Below, piece by piece: positions 21,300 to 31,596 of a stretch of DNA of 64,000 nucleotides (within the stretch, counting starts at the first letter, position 1; every line of letters starts with the position of its first letter). The stretch covers positions 22,713,656 through 22,777,655 of the forward strand of contig OZ026524.1 of NCBI GenBank assembly GCA_964019695.1, written 5' to 3'. The position numbers and the translations under genes are program-made. The notes beneath the pieces were generated by a model. The model saw nothing but the letters and a program-made list of their open reading frames with translations. It ran no database searches and was not told the DNA's origin. The stretch comes from Loripinus fragilis (taxonomy: Eukaryota > Mollusca > Bivalvia > Lucinida > Lucinidae).

Positions 21300-22273
21300 A
21301 AATTTCTCTCAGATGATGACAGCTCTTTGAACCTACTTCAGTATGTGTCTGATTTCAAAAATAGACTATCAAAAGCCTGTGAAGCTGCTCGGTCCAATCT
21401 CAAATCAGCTCAGAGCAAAATGAAATTGCGTTATGATGAAATGCTCAGGATAGAAATTTTGAACCTGGAGACAAGGTACTTGCTCTTTTGCCCATTCCTG
21501 GCAAGCCATTGCAAGCTAGATATTATGGTCCTTATACTATTGACAAAAAGTTAAGTGATGTTAATTACACTGTCAACACTCCTGGGAGGCGCAAACAAAA
21601 ACAGTTATGTCATATCAACATGCTTAAAAAGTACATTGATAGGGATAGTTCTGTTATTTCATCAGTAAATCTAGTTAATACTGTCCCTCTTGAACAAAAT
21701 CAAATGGACTCTGAAGATATGAACTTTGTGAAATCTGATCCTGTGTCATCAAAACTCAAGAACTCTGATATCTTAAAGGATCTTGACCAGAAATTGTCTC
21801 ATCTTAGTTCAGACAAGAGACTTGAACTGAAGCAGTTAATTCTTGAATATGAACACTTATTTCCGGACATTCCATCCAAAACTGACAAAATTTATCATGA
21901 TGTTGAACTTATTGATGGTTCAAAACCTTTGAAACAACATCCATACAGAATGAACCCTGTAAAACAACAAACTCTCAGAGATGAAGTTCAATATTTGCTG
22001 GATAATGACTTTATAGAACCTAGTCAAAGTGAATGGAGTTCTCCTTGTATTCTTGTACCAAAACCTGATGGGACATTTCGCATGTGTACAGACTACCCTA
22101 AAGTAAATTCTGTCACCAAAACTGACACATTTCCAATTCCTCGAATTGATGACTGCATCGATAACATTGGACAAGCCAAATACGTTACAAAATTCGATCT
22201 GCTTAAAGGATTTTGGCAAATACCTCTGACAAACAGAGCAAAGGAGATCTCTGCATTTGTTACACCAGACTGA
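21300..22273 (+). pseudogene. pol: Gypsy integrase C-terminus and first half of reverse transcriptase
   Basis: Sequence after the nonsense codon continues in frame to about 21440, then shifts by one base into the frame open from 21488 to 22273. It holds an integrase tail (ARYYGPYTIDKKLSD with CHINMLKKY), a linker, and RT fingers with WSSPCILVPKPDGTFRMCTD and motif A FDLLKGFWQIPLT. The frame ends at TGA (22271-22273) inside the well-conserved stretch before VMPFGM, so it is a nonsense mutation, not a natural end. Confidence 0.9.
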
Positions 22274-23179
22274 TTGTATCAGTACAAAGTTATGCCGTTT
22301 GGAATGAAGAACTCCCCAGCAACATTTCAACGCTTGGTTAACAGCTTGATATTTAATCTGGTTGGCTGTAAAGCCTATATCGACGACGCTATCATCTTCA
22401 GTGAAGAATGGGAACAGCACTTACAAACTATTAGAAATTTCTTCGACAGACTTAGTGAAGCTACACTTACAGTTAACCTAACAAAGAGTGAATTTTGCCA
22501 TGCAAATTTGACATTTTTAGGTCATACAGTGGGACAAGGTCAGGTAAAACCTGTAGAAGCTAAAGTTGAGGCTATTGCAGATTTTCCCGTACCTTCTGGC
22601 AAAAGACAACTGATGCGCTTTCTTGGTATGGCTGGGTATTACAGGAAATTCTGTAATAACTTCTCTGTCATAGCAGAGCCTTTGACAAACTTACTTGGCA
22701 AAAGGGTCAAGCTTATTTGGACTAATAATTGTCAGAAGTCTTTTGAAAAACTTAAAGCAATACTTAAAAGTGCTCCAGTTCTCTTAGCACCAAGATTTGA
22801 CAAAGAATTTAAGTTGGCTGTAGATGCCAGTGATGTTGGTGCAGGCAGTGTATTGTTACAAGAAGATGAAAATGGTGTTGATCATCCTGTTTGTTACTAT
22901 TCTAAAAAGTTTAACAAACATCAGAGAAATTACTCTACTGTAGAGAAAGAATGCTTATCTCTCATCCTTGCTCTTCATCATTTCGAAGTTTACCTAGCCT
23001 CTTCAGTTGCACCTATTGTCATTTTCACTGATCACAATCCACTGACTTTCATTCATAAAATGAAGAACAAGAATCAGCGTTTACTCAGATGGAGTCTCAT
23101 GTTGCAAGAGCACAATCTAGATATCAGACATATTAAGGGAAAAGATAATATCATCCCAGATGCGCTCTCTAGGGCTTAG
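22274..23179 (+). pseudogene. pol: Gypsy reverse transcriptase second half and RNase H
   Basis: 301 codons in frame with the preceding block. RT motifs are YKVMPFGMKNSPATFQRLV, YIDDAIIF at 22376-22399 (a YIDD variant of the usual YxDD), then FLGMAGYYRKFCNNF of the connection. RNase H motifs are LAVDASDVGAGSVLLQ, YSTVEKECLSLILAL, VIFTDHNPL and the terminal IPDALSRA. The frame ends naturally at 23177-23179, about 140 bases before the 3' LTR. No integrase follows, confirming the inverted order. Confidence 0.93.
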
Positions 23180-23312
23180 TTGCCACTATACTGTTGATGT
23201 GAGTCTGTGCTATTGCTCTTTATTGATCTGATGTGATTTAACATTATTGTTTGTTATATAATTGTTCATTATTGCAAAAGAAAGTTTTACTTCATAAAAC
23301 TTTCTTTTCTTT

Positions 23313-23324
23313 GAGGAGGGGGAG
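23313..23324 (+). promoter_or_regulatory. Polypurine tract of the Gypsy element
   Basis: GAGGAGGGGGAG abuts the 3' LTR start TGTAACATG. It is preceded by a short inverted repeat (AAAGTTTTACTTCATAAAACTTTC region, 23279-23303) that could form a hairpin. Confidence 0.85.
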
Positions 23325-24076
23325 TGTAACATGTATGTTGTTTATCTATTTCATATTTTGTTTACTTAGTTTCTGCTGACCCAGATATTGGAGACATTGA
23401 TGGTAAATAAGTTGTTGTAAACAAAGTATTTATTTGATTATAAGATTTTTCTAGAATGATGACTAATCATCTAGAAGTTACCAGAAAAGACCAGAACTTA
23501 CTAGAATTTTCTTTTCCATGCAAATAGAAGCTTTGAGTGGGTTCTGGAATTCAATGGAATCATCCAGCAGAATGTAGAACTTTCCAGAATGTTTTATATT
23601 TAGCATATGATATCATAGTTGTTTCCTGAGTGTTCTAGAAATTTCTTAAACAGTATATATAAGAGTAAATTTTTCATAAAGGCATCTTTGAAATAATGTC
23701 ACCTTTTAAAAGCCTAAACCTTTTGTGCTGGAATTTTATATTGGAATACTTAGTGCTTAACTTATTCATTCTGGATTACTTTTGGTTATTCAGTTTTGGA
23801 TTCAGACTTCATGTTCATTTGGATTTATCTTCAAAATCTGGGATCAGAAACTGCTGAAAGACTTGTGTTGATAAATATTCTGAGGGACAGTTTGGACATA
23901 CAAGGTATTGTAAATTAGACTTTCTTTGATTGTATATCTATTTTCCATTGCTTATTGTAAATGATACTTTTGTTTTTAATAAATTTTGTTAAATTTTAAA
24001 AGTGCTTTATGCTGACTTTCCAAATAGCAAATTTTGGTTTCCTGAATTTGTTTCTAGTTACGCCTGGCACGTAACA
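23325..24076 (+). repeat. 3' LTR of the Gypsy element
   Basis: 752 bp, starting TGTAACATG and ending CACGTAACA. It is intact and provides the uninterrupted reference for the split 5' LTR. AATAAATTTTG near 23977 is a possible polyadenylation signal. Confidence 0.93.
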
Positions 24077-24171
24077 TTTTAATGAATAACCCAAAATTTA
24101 AATGAGATAAATAATGGGCAAAATTTGTAATGAATAGTGAATAACAGACCTCCCCCATCCAGACCCTCCTC
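24077..24171. repeat. Right half of the TIR repeat broken by the Gypsy element
   Basis: It continues the GTGAATAA/AATGAATAA words and ends CCATCCAGACCCTCCTC, the inverse of the left terminus at 14962. Confidence 0.7.
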
Positions 24172-24708
24172 AATTGCCGACAGTGCAAACTAGCAGTAAA
24201 GTAATCCATTCTCAAAATCTATTCACAAATACAATTTTGGCAAAAGTGTTTTATTTGAAGGACCTGCCATAGCTTATTTGATTTATGATGAAAAACATAG
24301 ATGTTTCCCATCTCAAAAAATAGTCATGTGTAAATAAGTTGGGAATCCCCCTCGTCCGGGAGTAAATAAACAGATGATTTTTATCAGAGGGGATACTCTA
24401 AAAATCGAAACTTAGGGCATAAAATGTTCAAACTCTCTTGATTTTGATTTTTTTTATCTGGCCTCTTATTACCTTCTAATCAAGCAAAAGGAATATGACC
24501 CAGGAGTTTTATTCTAATGACCACTTCCTCCCCAAAAAGGGTGGCGCCATACTTCATGAATATTTAGTAGAATGCTACCAAATGACAATCGAAAACTCTG
24601 TTTCTAGTCATTTTACTTTCGTCGATAGTTTTAACGTTTTCGATAACCTTCTATCTGATGTGAATATATGAACGGACATTTTGTTTTACTTTAGGCCTTA
24701 GCATTGTT
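24172..24708. other. Unassigned DNA
   Basis: No coding or repeat structure could be supported. Confidence 0.4.
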
Positions 24709-24758
24709 CGTTTGTTTGATTTGATTCTTTACGTCACAGTCAACAATCTTTCAGTTAT
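24709..24758 (-). mobile_element. 3' end fragment of the tRNA-derived SINE
   Basis: Reverse complement of the SINE tail: GACGTAAAGAATCAAATCAA preceded by a GATTGTTGACTG word, as in the copies ending at 13361 and 25457. Head and body are missing. Confidence 0.75.
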
Positions 24759-24786
24759 ACATCGAATGGACTTGTATGTTCATGTA

Positions 24787-25015
24787 TACTGTCGTGCCAA
24801 TCAAGAGTGACAGTGACGTTATACTTTGTTGACAATTGTTAAGTAAAAGACTAACATTTTCACTTCACTTGAGCTACCACGAATCGATAGACTACTTGTG
24901 TATTAATCCTATCCACAGGATAGGATTAATACAAGAGTGATCTATCGATTATGAGTCCCTGATAACTTTGTAAACAAACATGAAGTCACTGTCACTCTTG
25001 GGTGGCATGACAGTA
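24787..25015. mobile_element. Palindromic MITE family C, full copy (229 bp)
   Basis: The outer arms are TACTGTCGTGCCAATCAAGA and the reverse complement TACTGTCATGCCACCCAAGA; both continue GTGACAGTGAC. At the centre TAATCCTATCC and GGATAGGATTA form an inner palindrome. The arms pair imperfectly along most of the length. No coding capacity. A half copy in the opposite orientation is at 8880-8998. Confidence 0.85.
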
Positions 25016-25250
25016 GCTTTTTGAAAACTAAACGTCATCTGTTCTAGGATGTCACCTTTGTTATAGCATACTGAAAACCGGACAACAACACCCCTACCAA
25101 ACGATGCTCAACCGCTGGTGAATTTTGAAAAACCACTGCCCTGGGAAGAGAATCGAAAATTTAGGAATGTCATATGTACAGTTTTTGCGTATGCGAACAG
25201 CAAAGGTTAAGGCGAGCATATGCATCCGAACGTTCCCTTCAGAAACTTCT

Positions 25251-25457
25251 TGGAGCGCAGTGACTGAGTGGTAAAGTGCTTGTCTCGCAACCGAGGGATT
25301 GCGGGTTCGAGCCTCACAGACGTCACTGCATTTTGTCCTTAAGCTAGGCATACCAATACTTGCTTACTACTGGGACAACACAGGAAGACCTATTCTGAAA
25401 TGAATTAAGAAAAATGTTGACTGGGATGTGAAGAATCAAATCAAATAATCAAACAAA
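25251..25457 (+). mobile_element. tRNA-derived SINE, copy 3, with 11-bp target duplication
   Basis: It is flanked by CAGAAACTTCT on both sides (25240-25250 and 25458-25468), direct evidence of retroposition. The A-box region is TGACTGAGTGGTAAAGTGC and the B box GGGTTCGAGCCTC near 25303-25315 matches the pol III consensus. The tail ends AAGAATCAAATCAAATAATC. The perfect duplication marks it as one of the younger SINE copies here. Confidence 0.9.
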
Positions 25458-25843
25458 CAGAAACTTCTGTCACAACTAGTGTTTTATGCTTCTGTTCAGA
25501 CTGAGCATGCGACGATAGAGACGCTGGATGAAGCTAGAAAACGTCAAGACATGACTGAAAAAGAAACTGTTGACTGGCTTTAAAAGTATCAACAAGAACA
25601 AAGACCAAATGCTTTAGGTATATAGTTTGATACGGGTAATGATTTGCTTGCCTAACTCGCGAGATTTGTTAAAAACACTGTGGATAAAGATCAGCTTGCT
25701 TCTGACATCAAACTACCCTTTTTTTCAACCCAAGACCACTAGGATTGGATCTTTCCTGCTTGCGCTCTAACTTACATTTTTTTAGTAATGTTTGGTCTAT
25801 TCTATACTTGTAATTCAATGTTCTTTATTTTTTCTGTTATATA

Positions 25844-25960
25844 GAGGATCTTACATGAGTGCTCATGTTTTATTGAATTTATTAAACGAGTTGGGGAAAA
25901 GAAATAAAATGCGAGGCATGCCGAGCTTTTTGTCTCTTTTTCGCAACGAGTTTGATAAAT
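25844..25960 (+). repeat. Dispersed repeat family A, copy 3
   Basis: The best-preserved copy: GATCTTACATGAGTGCTCAT, then ATTGAATTTATTAAACGAGT, then AATAAAATGCGAGGCATGCC and CTCTTTTTCGCAACGAG. The downstream 250 bp may belong to the same element but have no partner in the window. Confidence 0.65.
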
Positions 25961-26350
25961 TTAATAATACTAGAGCACGAATGTTAGATTCTATTTATCA
26001 TATGACAAATACTTTGAAATCTCATTTCTGGCGTAAAAACATTATGATTTTGGCATCATGTACGCAACGTTTTTATGGACGTCATAACGTTTCCCGTAAA
26101 TCTATAAACCACTATTCTAATGCACCTGCAAATGCAACGCGACGTCTGATTGGATAACTTCATAAATTTGCGACAGTATACCCTGCGATATACTGTCTGA
26201 AACCCGACGGCATTACGTAACGTCGCTTTTCATTGGTTGACAAGTGAATATATGCAGCTGGCAAGCGGTTTTATGCAGCTGGTAGCCACTGAACGCATAG
26301 GCGCATTTCACTGCCTTTTTGAAGGGAAAATTTTAATTGTGCATTAGAAT

Positions 26351-26486
26351 GGGGATAACCATATTCAAAATTTTCATTTGGTGAGGTATATCGTCGGATA
26401 TACGTTCGGAAATCACGTTGTACGGCTCCGACCGTATATCCGACGATATACCTCCCCAAATGAAAATTGTGAATACAGTTATCCCC
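26351..26486. repeat. Long hairpin, 54-bp arms with 28-base loop
   Basis: The left arm 26351-26404 begins GGGGATAACCATATTC and runs into GAGGTATATCGTCGGATATA. The right arm 26433-26486 is its inverse, ending GTTATCCCC. The inner ~20 bp pair perfectly. It resembles the centre of a palindromic MITE. A smaller imperfect palindrome (CAGTATACCCTGCGATATACTG) lies at about 26175. Confidence 0.85.
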
Positions 26487-26630
26487 TAAGTGGTTTATCG
26501 ATTTTATTGCATGGCGTTGTTTCACGCCCAGATGCGACGTCATTTGATAATCTTTAAAAAAATCTTTATTTTTGGGGTGTCCTCATTATTCCCCAAGTTT
26601 TTTGCTCTTTATTCTCTAATCATTATAAAA

Positions 26631-26870
26631 TGGGCCTCGGCATGAGAAAACCTGTCTTTGGGTGTCCGACAAAGCGAGTTTCAAACCAGTCCCATCAGCT
26701 ACAGATACTAGCTAGAAAATTGAAATTTCTCCTGCAACAAGTTGACATATGGTTCTTTATATAAGTCGAATAACAAAGGCGCTGATCAGACTGCGCAGAT
26801 GCGCAGGCTGGTCGGCGCCTGTGTTGTTCGCAAACCCCCGAAGTCAGGTTTTCTCGCGTCGAGGCCGACA
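26631..26870. mobile_element. MITE family F, copy 1 (~240 bp)
   Basis: The left terminus TGGGCCTCGGCATGAGAAAA and the right terminus, reverse complement TGTCGGCCTCGACGCGAGAA, continue into AACCTG. Internally it holds a palindrome-like CTGATCAGACTGCGCAGATG block. Other copies are at 33207-33425 and 40172-40410. Confidence 0.8.
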
Positions 26871-27536
26871 TAAGACCATTTTTTTCTAATCATTTAACCC
26901 CATCCTGACAGTCATATACCATTTGCGTACAAACAACACAACATGGAAACAGCCTGCCCTTTGAAATAAAGGAGAGGAAAAGTACAAAGAAAAAGCATAT
27001 CGGATGTATGGAACGCCATAACTTTCTTATGTTAAGATACGACATTATGTAATGTCGACAAGTATTATGTAACGTTCATTTTTCATACCATCTTCTTAAC
27101 TTGGTTTTCTGTTGGCTCCATTTAATCTATTGACATGTTAACTCGCCTTTCTGCTATGTCGAATCACCATTTCGTCGGGTTTATCCATTATGTTGTAATT
27201 TCAATTCATTATTTTAATGGCTTGGTTTGTCGTGTGGTCTCGTAATTTTATAATTATATTGGCTTCATATGTTATCCTGTCACATGGCATAGTGTTCTAT
27301 TTACAAGTACTGCCTGCATGACGTTCGTGCGTAAGATATCTTGTTCATTTTCTTTGTAATGAAGAAAATTGGGTGTTGCGTTGGCTTCATTCATCATGTG
27401 GTCATGTCGCTTTGACATTATATTTGCCGTATGTACAACGGTGTCATGCGAAGCTGTCATTATGTGATGGTAAAGGACCATTGTGTACTATTGTAAGATC
27501 ATTATGTAATGTTAATGAGTCATTTTCATTTTCGTT
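26871..27536. other. Unassigned DNA
   Basis: No gene could be supported. Variants of CATTATGTAATG recur around 27040-27070 and 27500-27510 without a clear period. Confidence 0.4.
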
Positions 27537-28306
27537 ACACTAAGCGTTGCTACTGCAACCGTTAGTGTCGACAATATAGAACTTGGTGTATATATTGCCA
27601 ACCATCATTTCATTTTTGTTACACTAAGCGTTGCTACTTCAAACGTTAAAGTGGACACTACAGAACTTGGTGTATACATTGCCAACCATCATTTTATTTT
27701 GCTTACACTAAGCGTTGCCACTGCAACCGTTAGTGTCAACACTATAGAACATGCTGTACTCATTGCCAAACATAATTTTTTACTTTGTTTACACTAAGCG
27801 TTGCTACTACAACCGTTAAAGTCGACACTACAGAACTTGGTGTATACATTGCCAACCATCATTTTATTTTGTTAACACTAAGCGTTGCTACTGCAACCGT
27901 AGTGTAGACACTATAGAACATGTTGTACACATTGTCAAACATAATCTTTTATTTTGTTTACACTAAGCGTTGCTACTACAGCCGTTAGTGTCGACACTTT
28001 ATAGGACTTTGTGTATACATTGCCAACCACCATCTGGCTTGTTTACACTAAGCGTTGCTATTGCAACCGTTAGTGTCGACACTATAGAACTTGATGTATA
28101 CACTGCCAACCACCATTTAGCTTGTTTGCACTAAGCGTTGCTACTGCAACCGTTAGTCTCGACATTATAGAATTGAGTGTATGAGCTTGGTGTACATTGC
28201 CACCCATCATTTTCATTTTGTTTACACTAAGCGTTGCTAATGCAACCGTTAGTGTCGACACTATAGAACATGCTGTTCACATTGCCAACCATCATTTTCA
28301 TTTTTA
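27537..28306. repeat. Satellite-like array, nine ~85-bp units
   Basis: Unit starts marked by ACACTAAGCGTTGC are at 27537, 27621, 27705, 27791, 27875, 27960, 28045, 28128 (GCAC variant) and 28224, giving periods of 83-96 bp. Each unit holds the words TGCAACCGTTAGTGTCGACA, TATAGAACWTG and CATTGCCAACCATCATTTT. Units vary at many sites. The CAACCGTTAGTG core is shared with the hairpin array at 29779-29947. Confidence 0.92.
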
Positions 28307-28336
28307 AAATTAAACTGAGCAAAATCACATAAAAAA

Positions 28337-28879
28337 GTAAGTAAGTATGACCAGAAAATGCAACAATCACACACACTGCAGAGCAAACCACGGCACCGTG
28401 AGGATGAGACACAGAACACTAACAGTCAAATGACATTAAATGCAATTAAAGTAAAGCTACCAGCTCCCTCTTCCCCAGCCAGATGATTTCAATACTAGAA
28501 CTGACACCAAGTAATGCACGACACAACAAGGGCCAAATATAAAACCTCACAAAATAATGGGAGCAACACTAAACAATGAATCAACAACAACAGAAACACC
28601 GCCTTAAAACGCTCAGCCGAAGTCACTAGATGCTGCTGTTGTCAAACCAGAAAAAATGTTGAGCTCGCGTTGAGGCTTATCCAATGTATCGCCACAGAGA
28701 GACAACTAAATATATACTGTGACGAAACAAAGAAATGGGCTCTCAACTCACAGACAGTCAGAGCAAAAGAAAACCCACTAGTTGAGCCACGATGGGCCCA
28801 GCCAAAGACAAACCATCAGGCACTGACCCACCGATCAAAGGTTTATGCTAGGGTCATCATTGAGTCTGAAGCCTGACCC
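28337..28879 (-). mobile_element. 5'-truncated PLE, type-2 tail, minus strand
   Basis: Its reverse complement follows 47860-48450 in order: RT C-terminal end words (ATGACCCTAG, GTGGGTCAG), the CTCAACTAGTGGGTTTTC block, GTTGTTGATTCATTG, and the 3' end GTATGACCAGAAAATG in inverse. No usable coding sequence remains. Confidence 0.8.
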
Positions 28880-29778
28880 ACTGTGAATTTCATACATTTC
28901 TTACCACAAAATGACGTTTTTCATTGTTCAGCATGACAACTGAAATTGACATTGCCTCACTTAAACGTAGATTGAGCCTAAATTACATTCTTTGTGACTT
29001 TCAGCGAATTGCTATGCAACGGTACGCCACAAAAAGAGCCCCATAGCGCTATGAAGCATTCTTTGGGGCTACCTTTCGGCAAGCGCTTTTCGCAATGTAT
29101 CGTTGCATAGAGATTTAAGCAAACAAAAAGCGTCCTCAACTTTTGATAATATGTACAACTCTTATATCGAACCAAACTTTAAAATAAATGTGTCAGAAGC
29201 CTTCTGCCGGTAACCGTTCATTTTCGGCGCAGAACCATTTTGGCACATGGCCATTTTGGCCATTAGCATTTCGGCCCAGTAATACGGAAAGTAATATCGA
29301 TATGAGCGGCCATTTCAAGCAATGGAAAAGCGTAAAAAGCGCTTTGGGAGAGCGTCCCTCTTGTTAAACTCCCACCTAGAACATCACAGGAACGAAATGT
29401 CAAAACGCCGAGACGTACAGACACGAAGATGTCTCGGAGACACAAACAACACTAACCAGAGCCTCCATACCCATAATGCCCTGGTCCCTAAAACGAAACT
29501 TCTCGAAAGCGAAATGTTAGGAACGAAATGTTTTGAGATGAGAAATGTTTTGAGATGAAAATTCCATGTCAAGATCGATAAAACCGTATGTGTAAACTTC
29601 TCAATCAATTTCGCCCTGTGACAATGATAGCTAGGACAAACCCAAGGACTCATAACCCAAGAATCATCCCTTAAACTGTGATAACTCGTTCGCATGGGAT
29701 TTGTGAAAAACCCTCCATATACATTGTTTTATAGGCGGCGTTTCTTTCTTGGCCTAGTATATTATCGACACGTGCGCC
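28880..29778. other. Unassigned DNA
   Basis: Words CATTTTGGC, CATTTCGGCC (29230-29280) and GAAATGTTTTGAGATGA (29530-29560) repeat locally. No gene could be supported. A near-inverse pair of TATGCAACG words flanks 29013-29105. Confidence 0.35.
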
Positions 29779-29947
29779 GCTTAGTGTCTACGTCGACAAT
29801 AACGGTTGCAGATGCAACCGTTAGTGACTACGTTTACACTAACGGTTGCAATTGCAACCGTTATTGAAAACGCGTAGACACTTACGGTTGCGACTGCAAC
29901 CGTCATTATCGACGTAGACACTAACGGGCATGTAGACACTAACGGGT
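29779..29947. repeat. Array of short perfect hairpins, AACGGTTGCA..TGCAACCGTT
   Basis: Three inverted-repeat units occur at about 29800-29823, 29839-29863 and 29882-29903, each pairing an (A)CGGTTGCA-type arm with its complement around 2-3 bases. They are joined by TAGACACTAACGG-type linkers that also occur singly at the right end. The core matches the 85-bp array at 27537-28306. Confidence 0.85.
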
Positions 29948-30960
29948 GTTACATCGCATGACGGATGACACCCTGGTATGTCCCCTATCGGAAGATAATG
30001 CCCTCATTTGCTAAATTTAATTGTTTGATTCCGATTTTGATTATTTTTTTTGATAATATCAAACCTTTTGTATATGAGGAATACTTTCCTAACGATGATA
30101 AATAACTAATAAAAAGCCACTTTAGATCACTTTAAAGCCAAGCCAAGTCTAAAATAGAAGTAGTGGAACCGCCGAATGTAGGCCATCGGTCTAGGTCACT
30201 GGTACCGAAAAAAACAGTATAAAGACAGATTACCGGAAGAATGCGCTCAAAACAACCCACCTCTATAAAAAATCAATTAAAATCTACAGTGTTCTAATCT
30301 AAAACGACTTCTCATTTTCTAAAATAAACCAATATAGCCTAGATACGTACATTCAAAAACCCTCTCTTTCGCATTGACCGAATATCCCATTATTTGAAGG
30401 GGGTTTGGATATCCTTGCGTTATTTCACAATTGAATTAAGATCTTTAAAGATTGCCAAAATGTATTATACCGCTGAAATACAACAAAGTTAATTACACTA
30501 CTTTTTTTATTAGCCTCGATAGATTAAACAAACCAACGTACAACACCCCCTTGGAATATACCAATTGAATTTTGAAAACAAATATAGGCATTATGAATAT
30601 CAATTCTTAGAAGTATATAATTGAATGATATACAAATAAAAATGCTGTGTTCAGGTCCCACCATATTGGCGAGTGTGTCTTGTTTATTTATATGTCTCTG
30701 TTCCTATAGCTGCAATCATTATTACATTAATAACTCGTGCTATTTTTGACAAACATGTAGCCTTAATATACATAACAGCATCACGCCCATATACATACAA
30801 CTGCAGGAAAGGTTCTTTTGTAACCTAGATACGGGCGCGATGTGGAAACGTTATAAAACTTAGATATATCAATTGCAACAGGAAATGTTATTTAAGGGGA
30901 CAAATTACGTAATTAATTGAAACCTTAGTTGTAATCAACACACAATAGTCAATCATTCTG
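29948..30960. other. Unassigned AT-rich DNA
   Basis: No gene or repeat structure could be supported. Confidence 0.4.
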
Positions 30961-31553
30961 CTAAATATGAACACCATTCATAAAAATGAAAGAGGAATAC
31001 GAGCAATAAGACATATTTAAAAAAAGTTGACTTTGATCTTTGACCCAAAGGTCAGTCCATATTCCGAGACCTTTGTTGTTATGCACACACCATAGACAAG
31101 TATTGTGCCAAATATGAACAGCATCAATCAAACATGTAAGAGGAATTTGCATTATGAATTGTAGATAAGCTTTAAGTATGTGTGACCTTGACTCCAGTGT
31201 CATATTGGCAATTCGAAATCTTTGTTTTATTATACACACCATAAGCTATCATTTTACTATAGATGAACTCCCTTAATCAAAAATGAAAGAGAAGCTCACG
31301 TGACGGGATGCAGAATTTAGACAGATTATACCTATATATTACATTGACCTTTGATTCTCATATCAATAATCTGAATAGCCTCTTGTCATCCACACCACAT
31401 AGGCAAATATGAACATCCTGGTCAAATAATGAAGAAGGAGTTCGCATTACGAGCCGAGCCGTAAGACAGTTTTGACAGATGTTAAGTATATGTGACCTTG
31501 ACCTTTGACTACAAGGACACATTGGCGACCTGAACAGCTCAATGTTGTCAGTA
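30961..31553. repeat. Four diverged tandem units, ~147 bp
   Basis: Unit starts near 30965, 31113, 31260 and 31407 share AATATGAAC, a GAAAGAGGA-type word and GTGACCTTGACYYTTGAC. Divergence between units is substantial, so the array is old. Confidence 0.75.
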
Positions 31554-31596
31554 GTAATGGGGGGCACTATGGCCATAGTGCCCCCCATTACTACTG
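31549..31596. repeat. Perfect 48-bp palindrome
   Basis: The left arm 31549-31572 (CAGTAGTAATGGGGGGCACT then ATGG) and right arm 31573-31596 are exact reverse complements with no spacer. It lies at the end of the 147-bp tandem array. The flanking GTTGTC/GTTGTC words suggest a larger imperfect structure. Confidence 0.95.

Larger units (their letters stand above)
15175..24076 (+). mobile_element. Ty3/Gypsy LTR retrotransposon, Gmr1-type domain order, decayed
   Basis: Two ~752-bp LTRs start TGTAACATG and end CACGTAACA. They differ at roughly 17 sites by eye, about 2 percent. TTTT flanks each outer end, giving a possible 4-bp target duplication. Coding order is gag with CCHC knuckle, degenerate protease, integrase, then reverse transcriptase and RNase H. 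Canonical Gypsy elements place integrase last; integrase before RT is described for the Gmr1 group of Ty3/Gypsy elements. Reading frames are broken by three single-base frameshifts and two nonsense codons. The 5' LTR carries a second LTR element. Without that insertion the element is about 6.7 kb. No convincing primer binding site was identified after 18118. Confidence 0.93.

Noticed and set aside
21920..22420. 166-codon minus-strand frame
   Set aside because: It is antisense to well-supported Gypsy reverse transcriptase sequence.
25252..25325. tRNA gene
   Set aside because: A and B boxes are present, but the head continues into a SINE body with a target duplication and has no acceptor-stem closure.
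27537..28306. CRISPR-like repeat and spacer pattern (85-bp units)
   Set aside because: The entire unit is conserved between copies, so it is a tandem satellite, not repeats with unique spacers.
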